Source: Siphonodentalium dalli (lineage: Eukaryota > Mollusca > Scaphopoda > Gadilida > Siphonodentaliidae). From it: a stretch of DNA of 64,000 nucleotides. Within the stretch, counting starts at the first letter, position 1. Every line of letters begins with the position of its first letter. Location: the NCBI GenBank assembly GCA_032622095.1, contig CP136068.1, positions 128,159,989 to 128,223,988 of the forward strand, given 5' to 3'. Below, piece by piece: positions 58,301 through 64,000 of this stretch. A program made the position numbers and the translations under genes. Under the pieces are notes generated by a model. The model was not told where the DNA came from. It was given only the letters and a program-made list of their open reading frames with translations, and searched no databases.

Positions 58301-58985
58301 CACCCAGGTGTACCTTGGTGTTATTCACCCAGGTGTTCCTTGGTGTTTCCTACCCATGTGTACCTTGGTGTTTTCTTACCCAGGTGTACCTTGGTGTTTT
58401 CTTACCCAGGTGTACCTTGGTGTTTTCTTACCCAGGTGTACCTTGGTGTTTTCCTGCCCAGGTGTACCTTGGTGTTTCCTTACCTGGGTGTACCTTGGGG
58501 TTTTCTAACCCAGGTGCATCTCAATGGGAAATCCACCTGGGTAAGAAAACACCAAGGTACACCGGCGTAAAAAAAAACACCAAGGTATACCTGGGTTGGA
58601 AACATCAAGGTACACCTGGGTGGGGAACACCCAGGTAGGAAACACCAGGGTACACCTGGGTGAATAACACCAAGGTACACCTGGGTGGGAAACACCCAGG
58701 TAGGAAACACCAGGGTACACCTGGGTGAATAACACCAAGGTACACCTGGGTGGGAAACACCCAGGTAGGAAACACCAGGGTACACCTGGGTGAATAACAC
58801 CAAGGTAACCTGGATGGGAAACACCCAGGTAGGAAACACCAGGGTACACCTGGGTAAATAACACCATGGTACACCTGGGTGGGGAAACACCCAGGTAGGA
58901 AACACCAGGGTAGACCTGGGTGGGAAACACCCAGGTAGGGTACACCTGGGTGTGGTCACCTGGGTAATTACACCCAGGTTTACCC
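58301..58985. repeat. Strand-flipping minisatellite palindrome, locus P3
   Basis: From 58,301 to ~58,518 about eight 29-30-bp units read CCCAGGTGTACCTTGGTGTT. After a short centre (~58,519-58,532) the units are inverted (AACACCAAGGTACACCTGGG) to ~58,985. In the right arm a composite ~65-bp unit (GGGAAACACCCAGGTAGGAA + ACACCAGGGTACACCTGGGT) is amplified. The many overlapping ORFs (79-160 codons, Gly/Val/Pro/Cys-rich) are by-products. It probably lies in the intron upstream of the exon at 59,273. Confidence 0.85.
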
Positions 58986-59150
58986 ATACCAGGGTTTTTA
59001 TCCAGTTTCAGGTGGGTAAATCATGGTAAAACCCAGGTTTCGCGGGGTCTTGATGGTTGGTGGATGTCTTGGTAGATAGATTTTTACCTGGGTTTCGGCC
59101 CAAAAAACCTGGGTGGATTTACCCAGGTACATTTTTATATGGGTAATTAT
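58986..59150 (-). repeat. Terminal module shared with 44,791
   Basis: The reverse complement of 59,118-59,147 is the module starting TTACCCATATAAAAATGTAC seen at 44,791. The stretch in between carries ACCCAGGT-type motifs. It marks one end of the P3 repeat element. Confidence 0.75.
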
Positions 59151-59272
59151 GAAATGTCTTTAATCACGAATAGAAAAGCTCCCTGCAGCTCCATTTCGTG
59201 ATCTACAGATACGACATCGTGGATAAGTAAATTATGGCATCTACTTCATTAAGGATCTTCAATTATTTCCAG

Positions 59273-59416
59273 GTTTTATTGGCGGCTTGTTGCTGCCGAA
59301 GGTAGGTTCTGGTCGGATGATGGTTGCCGGCTCGTGCTGTTCTGCCGTCGGTCTTCTCGTCACGCTCGCTGTCGAAAACGGTGGTTTTCTAATTCTCACA
59401 GCAAGTGTCCTACCAG
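59273..59416 (+). CDS. MFS/monocarboxylate-transporter-like protein, internal exon (part 1)
   Basis: A 144-bp exon with a pyrimidine-rich ATTATTTCCAG acceptor just before and CCAG/GTAATG as donor. It starts in phase with two bases completing a codon (GT of a Gly codon), encodes GFIGGLLLPKVGSGRMMVAG, then a hydrophobic helix with SCCSAVGLLVTLAV, and ends ASVLP plus one base. In SLC16-type transporters this corresponds to the end of TM2, the R-rich TM2-TM3 loop (here reduced to GSGR) and TM3 to early TM4. Both introns are phase 1, and the reading frame joins cleanly to the exon at 59,828. Exons for the N-terminus and TM1 (usually with a D-GGWGW motif) were not found upstream. They may be far away behind the repeats or outside the window. 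Confidence 0.75.
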
Positions 59417-59827
59417 GTAATGTTTGCAGTACTGATTGTATTGTCCACACATACAGTTCGCAGTTATCGGAAGAAGTAGTTGCAATATACATATTGTCCA
59501 CACGCATCCCCTTACAATAATAAATGTATCTGATTTGTGCAGACCGAAACTATGACCTACTGTACATACGTACATGTACTGGCCCGGAAGAGAGCGACCG
59601 ATTCATTCAGGTGTACAAATGCCAGGCATCCTTAATCCGTAGAGTTAACCTTATGATACAACTACCACCATCATGTGGGTTGTAACATAGCATTCCTCGG
59701 TAATCCTCACCACGCAAGAGTTCGGTATTTAGTAAGTCACGGTCAATCACTCTCACACATCGCCATGTCGTTGGGCGTTTCGCTTATCGCACACTGCTTA
59801 CATACACATACTTTCCATACATTACAG
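59417..59827 (+). other. Intron of the MFS gene (411 bp)
   Basis: Bounded by GTAATG and a CATACATTACAG acceptor. The interior lacks repeats, except short ACGTACATGTAC motifs. Confidence 0.7.
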
Positions 59828-60697
59828 CTGTAGGCGGTGGTAGTACAGTCAACGCTGTTTTCGTCTTCTGCTCAACTCACAATCCAGCGCGTAAAAGAAC
59901 TTCGGCGGGGATTGCGATGCTGGCTATCGGGGTTGGTGGCATACTGGGACCAATCCTAATGGAGTACACAATACAAGAATATGGTTGGCGTGGGGCGTGG
60001 TTTCTTTATAGCGGATTATTTATCCAAACGTTACCCGTTGGTCTTCTGGTAATCACAGCAGAATCCAGGAAGGCCTCACTTATAGAATTAACGAAACAAA
60101 AGGACGTTGCGAAGTGCGAGCACGCACGGAATAGTGATGTCCGTTCCAAGGAAGGAATTCAAGTTGAAAAGCAATCAATATTGGAGAATAAATACCAGGT
60201 GGAGGAGAATAACTCCTTGCCGAACCCCCAAAGTCGATACAAACAAGTTGTGCAAAAGAATGTTCTTCTTATGATGGTGTGTATGGGATGCAGCGACTTC
60301 CTTGTAATGCGTCATGTTTCATATTTAGGTGATCTTATATATAGTGCCGGGTTGACAGACAATCACGGATCACTAATTTTGACCATTGAAGGGTCCGGAT
60401 GCTTGGCTGGTCAGATCCTCGCAACGCTCGCCACACTTTGTGTACGTTCTGGGTTCTTCTTTATCATCGGTGTGTTTGATTTGCTATTTGGCGCAGCACT
60501 GTTCTCGCTAGTGTTCGCTAGGAGCTACCTGGGATATGTAGCTATATCGCCTGCACTCGGCTTACTTAGGGGTGTGATTCTGTCCACCATGAAGATAACA
60601 ATTGTTAATGAGATTTCAGCGGAGACTATTTCCCTTGTCCTTGGGATAATGATGTTGGTCGACGGTTGTCTTTCCTTAGCGACTGGGTCAATAGCTG
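59828..60697 (+). CDS. MFS/monocarboxylate-transporter-like protein, large internal exon
   Basis: An 870-bp exon, open throughout, acceptor at TTACAG and donor G/GTAAGT at 60,698. It encodes VGGGSTVNAVFVFCSTHNPA, RKRTSAG (TM4-TM5 loop with the conserved basic residues), GIAMLAIGVGGILGPILMEY (TM5), YGWRGAW (a hallmark of the SLC16 family) and TM6. A charged loop of ~65 residues follows, then TM7 (VLLMMVCMGCSDFLV), TM8, TM9 (FFFIIGVFDLLFGAALFSLV), TM10 and TM11 (SLVLGIMMLVDGCLSLATGS). The transporter would move monocarboxylates or related small anions across a membrane; the substrate cannot be told from this. The phase-1 donor splits a Gly codon, so TM12 must lie in a downstream exon, which I did not find before 64,000. 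The ORF running on to 60,849 reads into the intron. Confidence 0.88.
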
Positions 60698-60938
60698 GTA
60701 AGTATTTTATCCATGGATATGTCTTGTTTTGTCATTTCATATTATTTGTGATAGATGTTATTACCCGTAAAAAGCGGGAAATTTTAGTTTGCAATCGAGG
60801 GAGAATCATGTGGCAGCATACAATATGTAAAGAGTGTGCGATAAGATGAGCAAAATACCCTACGCCATGGGAATTATGGGTGAATGTTTGAGTGGCAAGG
60901 ATTGGCGAGCGCTATTTCGATATATTTTAAACTTATGG
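60698..60938 (+). other. Start of the next MFS-gene intron
   Basis: Begins with a consensus GTAAGT donor. No acceptor/exon with a plausible TM12 was recognised downstream in the window. Confidence 0.5.
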
Positions 60939-61380
60939 GCCCGATTCGTCATCTCCGGTTTAAACCTGGTCTACGTAAACCTCTAGGTTTAAACCGCCGT
61001 GAGTCAGCAAAATCCGTGGTTTAAACCCGCGAACGCAGGTTTAAGTGACGCATTCGTCATCTTTGGTTTAAACCTGGTCCAGCCAGACCGTTGGTTTAGC
61101 AGTAGTGTCTCTGTATCGTCGAGATAATTAATCGTACTTTCCTAATGCGGACCGCCTCGTTTTATTGATTGCGAAAATCAATAATTACGACAGCGACCAT
61201 ATTTTGATTGGAAATTTATAAGCGACAATCACTCACACCTATACAGCGTGCGGGGATAAGTTTTTGTCAATTTCGATAATTTGTCTGCGTTTTATAAGCT
61301 TAAACCAGCAACTAAACCATCTAATTCGGCGGTCCAGCTAAACCAGCTGTACCGAGACTAAACTTGAGATGACGAATCCG
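60939..61380. mobile_element. ~440-bp TIR element with repeated GGTTTAAACC motifs
   Basis: CCGATTCGTCATCTCCGGTT at the left pairs with the complement at the right (GAGATGACGAATCCG, ending ~61,380). The left terminus is duplicated internally near 61,044 (GCATTCGTCATCTTTGGTTT), and GGTTTAAACC-like motifs recur five or six times. It looks like a MITE located in the downstream intron of the MFS gene. Target duplication unclear. Confidence 0.7.
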
Positions 61381-63350
61381 TCTTTTCTTCATCGCGGTTT
61401 AGAATTGTCAAACAATCAATCAAAGGGTGGAGCTGTAAATTATCTCGAGTGAGGGCGTGTCTACGTGGCGACTGCCGACTGGTGTTATCGTGTCACAGTT
61501 GATTCATTCGCACGTGAGCGTTGCTCACATATTGACAAGTTCCTTCAATAAAATGTTTACAACTATATTGTGGCAATCACAAATACAGGTGTTTTCTACG
61601 AATTCATTTGAAGGGTTGGACGTTTTAATTATGACACCAAACGATGCTACTACATGACCATATATATGCTATACACAAAGTTCAACCCGTGTACCTGATA
61701 TCACCAACCCGGAATGTAGATCGAACCGGACCATGCGGTTTTTGATAAATGAACATATCCTCCCTCAGATGAATGTATTTATCGCCAGGTTGACGCTGCT
61801 ATCCACTATTTAAAACATAAATTCGTAAAGCGTAATGTTCCCTCATTATGGTAGCTTGCTGTCGCCCCGCTACATTTAATGGACATTCCGGCTCATATCC
61901 GTTTTTATCATAAATCCTAGACACTTTTTGACGTTAGATAGTTCGTTTGAGGTATAATTAGCCGCTGCTAACGGCGGAAAATGCGTGTATCAATAGAAAA
62001 TATATGTTCGAGTAACCTTAAGTTATTCCACCCTACAGCGCGATTCGTAAAGAAAAAAATCACTAACCGCGATCAAGTGTAGGTACCCACCATAATTATG
62101 GGGGTCAAAGCCGCGGATCGACACCACAATAAGATGTCGCCAAACCGGAGTTGGGATGTCAAAGATGCGGATTATATATTTCGCATTTTGACTGTTTTTG
62201 TCGGTGAATTAGTACTGATAATCACTCAATGTCAGTCACGCATTCTAATGAATCGATTTTCAATTATTATAATAATTATGTAATATATATTAAGTCATAC
62301 TTCATTATAAAAGCTATCAATTTTGTCAGTTATTCACTTATGAATTGTTGACGGCGGTGTGGTCAATATAGGATGCAGACCGCCTAACATTTCCTTAAAT
62401 CATTGGTGAAGCTGGTTCCGCCAGTTCGGATTCGCGTGCACGAAAGAAAATCCGTAGAATAGCACGTACTTTAGAACTTGAGCTAGTAAAATATCCCCAT
62501 TATATGGAATATACCATTATCTTTCGGACAGGTCTGCACATGGCCGATGTTTCTTTGTCGTTGTGTGTGTTGGTGGGCGGGGAAGGTGTGTGTGTGTGTG
62601 TGCACATGTATGGGCGTATACGTATGTTTGTTTGTGTTTTAATTTCATGCTAATACATGCCTTGTATATAGTAGGATATTTTAAATAATATAGGCCCGGA
62701 ACTGTACATGGTAGGGGAAAATTAAACAGTGTAAATCTTTGATGGATATGGACGTGGCCGTGTGGGGTCTCAGTTGGTGTGTCCACCTAAGATTTTCTTA
62801 ATGCGCATGCACCCCCGGATTGAGTAGTTCCATTTGCACCCTATGTTATAGTCCAGTCAAATTACGACATATATCGGTTGGTAATGTTTACAGAATTTAT
62901 TTTATTCTTAATGTATGCAGGGGCTTCTTCCTGACAACATATAAAACATTCGCTGCGAGATATGTTTGTAGTGTATGGAAATTGTAATCGTTTCTCCCAG
63001 TTACCATAGTTCTTTTCGATCGCATTTGTTTAAGGGTAGTTAGATTGAAATGGACCCAACAAGAAGTGAATTTAAATACATGTAGTGGGGACATGTTATA
63101 TACCAAACGAAATGGCGTGCATGTCTATATACAACGGGGGTGTATGTGGTTGTGAATATCTTATTAAGGTCAACCAGGTCAAAAGGTCACAAAGTACAAA
63201 CTTAAAAGCCGGATGCTAACTGAAAGTGACCTTTCAGACTCCAGAAAAAAATGGCGTCTGTCATGGCGGCCATTTTGTTTGATATGCCCCAGACTATAGT
63301 ATAGTACAGAATGTTCTATACAATCCATCACAAATAATATGCACAGAAAT
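61381..63350. other. No gene recognised
   Basis: ORFs of 60-89 codons without features. It holds a (GT)n tract at 62,586-62,602. It may be intron or intergenic. Confidence 0.4.
62586..62602. repeat. (GT)n microsatellite
   Basis: About eight uninterrupted GT units. Confidence 0.9.
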
Positions 63351-63358
63351 TAATATAT

Positions 63359-63579
63359 AGCTGTTTACAGTGAATAACCCCCGCAAGTCAGGGTGGAGTC
63401 GGAAAAAATTTGCAGGCACGTATGCTGATATTTGACTTTCGACCCTTGTTGGGACCCACCCACCCCCGCGTCCATTTTTTTTCTCCGTTTTCGGCAGTTT
63501 TTTCCGACCATTTTTTGACATCCACCCCCTTTTAACACTAAAACAGAGATTTGCGGGGGGAAATTCACTGTAAACAGCT
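63359..63579. mobile_element. 221-bp MITE-like TIR element
   Basis: AGCTGTTTACAGTGAATAAC at the left pairs with ATTCACTGTAAACAGCT at the right, with CCCCGCAA/TTGCGGGG extending it. The flanks TATAT/TATAT could include a TA target site. Its interior (GGTCGGAAAAAA, GGGTGGGTCCCAACAAGGGT) is repeated in inverse orientation at ~63,830-64,000. Confidence 0.75.
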
Positions 63580-63608
63580 GTATATGAATTTCAGTGCACA
63601 CTATTAAG

Positions 63609-63737
63609 TCATGGATGTTAACATTGACATGTAAATAGGAACGAGTCATTTTGGGGTCATTCGGTCAAAAAAGACATGGCTGCCAGCAGCCATCTTGGAT
63701 TTCAAAATTCAATCCATTAGCATGGGCTACAGGCTAT
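63609..63737 (-). repeat. Solitary monomer of the 4.7-15.2 kb satellite, opposite orientation
   Basis: Read on the - strand it gives GCCATCTTGG/CCAAGATGG, AATGACCCCAAAATGACTCG, 'TTACATGTCAATGTTAACAT' and GTAGCCCATGCTAATGGATT, i.e. one class B monomer. It shows that the satellite unit also exists as a dispersed single copy. Confidence 0.85.
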
Positions 63738-63799
63738 ACTGTTTGTAAAATATTTTTGAGTTGCGGAAAAAATGTTTGTTGGTCCTATCGACCACCCAC

Positions 63800-64000
63800 C
63801 CACCCTGGCATATGTGCCCGGAAAAAAAATCCACCCCCCCCCCCCTGCACAAATCTCTGTTTTAGTGTTAAATGGTCGGAAAAAACTGCCGAAAACGGAA
63901 AACAATTTGGAGTGGGGTGGGTGGGTCCCAACAAGGGTCAAAAGTAATAAATCAGCATACGTGCCTGGACATTTTTTCCGACCCCCCCCCAGGACGCATA
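63800..64000. repeat. Inverted partner of the 63,359-63,579 element, cut by the window edge
   Basis: GGTCGGAAAAAACTGCCGAA, GGGTGGGTCCCAACAAGGGT and GCATACGTGCCTGGACATTT are the reverse complement of 63,400-63,545. The satellite monomer sits between the two arms. A C-run with 'CCGACCCCC' repeats the context at 15,800. Confidence 0.75.

Noticed and set aside
58202-58987. ORFs of 79-160 codons rich in Gly/Val/Pro/Cys on both strands
   Set aside because: They are translations of the P3 30-bp minisatellite in all frames.
60698-60849. C-terminal 50 codons of the 310-codon ORF as part of the transporter
   Set aside because: A consensus GTAAGT donor at 60,698 follows TM11. The remaining residues do not resemble TM12 of the family and the ORF end looks like intron read-through.

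Overview
The window is eukaryotic: it has no dense ORFs, it is AT-rich, it carries introns with GT/AG borders, and it is filled with satellites, inverted-repeat transposons and LINE debris. The repeat style points to a marine invertebrate: ACATGTAC microsatellites, (ACGG/ACGA)-flanked tandem repeats of about 160 bp, GATGGC-containing satellites, and hairpin MITEs with TA, TWA or TTAA target sites. A bivalve or other mollusc is my best guess, but this is inference only.

The only credible host protein-coding gene is a partial SLC16/monocarboxylate-transporter-like MFS gene on the + strand. It has one exon at 59,273-59,416, a 411-bp intron, and a large exon at 59,828-60,697 that ends in a GTAAGT donor. 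The first membrane helix and the last helix lie in exons that I could not locate.

Layout: 1-4,500 holds degenerate AT-rich repeats and small minisatellites. 4,676-15,213 is a giant satellite made of alternating ~164/155-bp monomers, organised into a ~2.13-kb higher-order repeat (HOR). Each HOR is punctuated by a CA/ACGG microsatellite and a hairpin, which resembles an expanded Helitron-like (pearl/HINE-type) element. 15,690-21,350 is a ~370-bp tandem array split by a 2.2-kb terminal-inverted-repeat (TIR) element. 23,408-27,623 is a 4.2-kb giant palindrome built from ~165-bp satellite units that flip strand in the middle. 27,621-29,729 is another TIR element. 30,041-32,441 is a MITE interrupted by a second palindromic satellite element, which in turn contains a 129-bp hairpin. 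35,310-38,870 is a decayed LINE on the - strand whose reverse-transcriptase motif NYRPISLLPC has expanded into 32 exact 54-bp tandem copies. 40,597-46,945 holds Tc1/mariner-like MITEs, diverged tandem repeats and a ~48-bp satellite. 47,640-48,182 is a second LINE fragment on the + strand. 48,950-56,702 is a series of MITEs and fold-backs of several target-site classes. 58,301-59,150 is a third palindromic minisatellite, lying in or next to an intron of the MFS gene. 60,939-64,000 is mostly non-coding with two or three further TIR elements.

Most of the short ORFs (60-120 codons) are explained by repeats and are not annotated as genes. The most notable structures are the RT-motif-derived minisatellite, the strand-flipping satellite palindromes, and the nested-insertion history at 30.0-32.4 kb. 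All assignments come from reading the sequence; no database search or alignment program was run.
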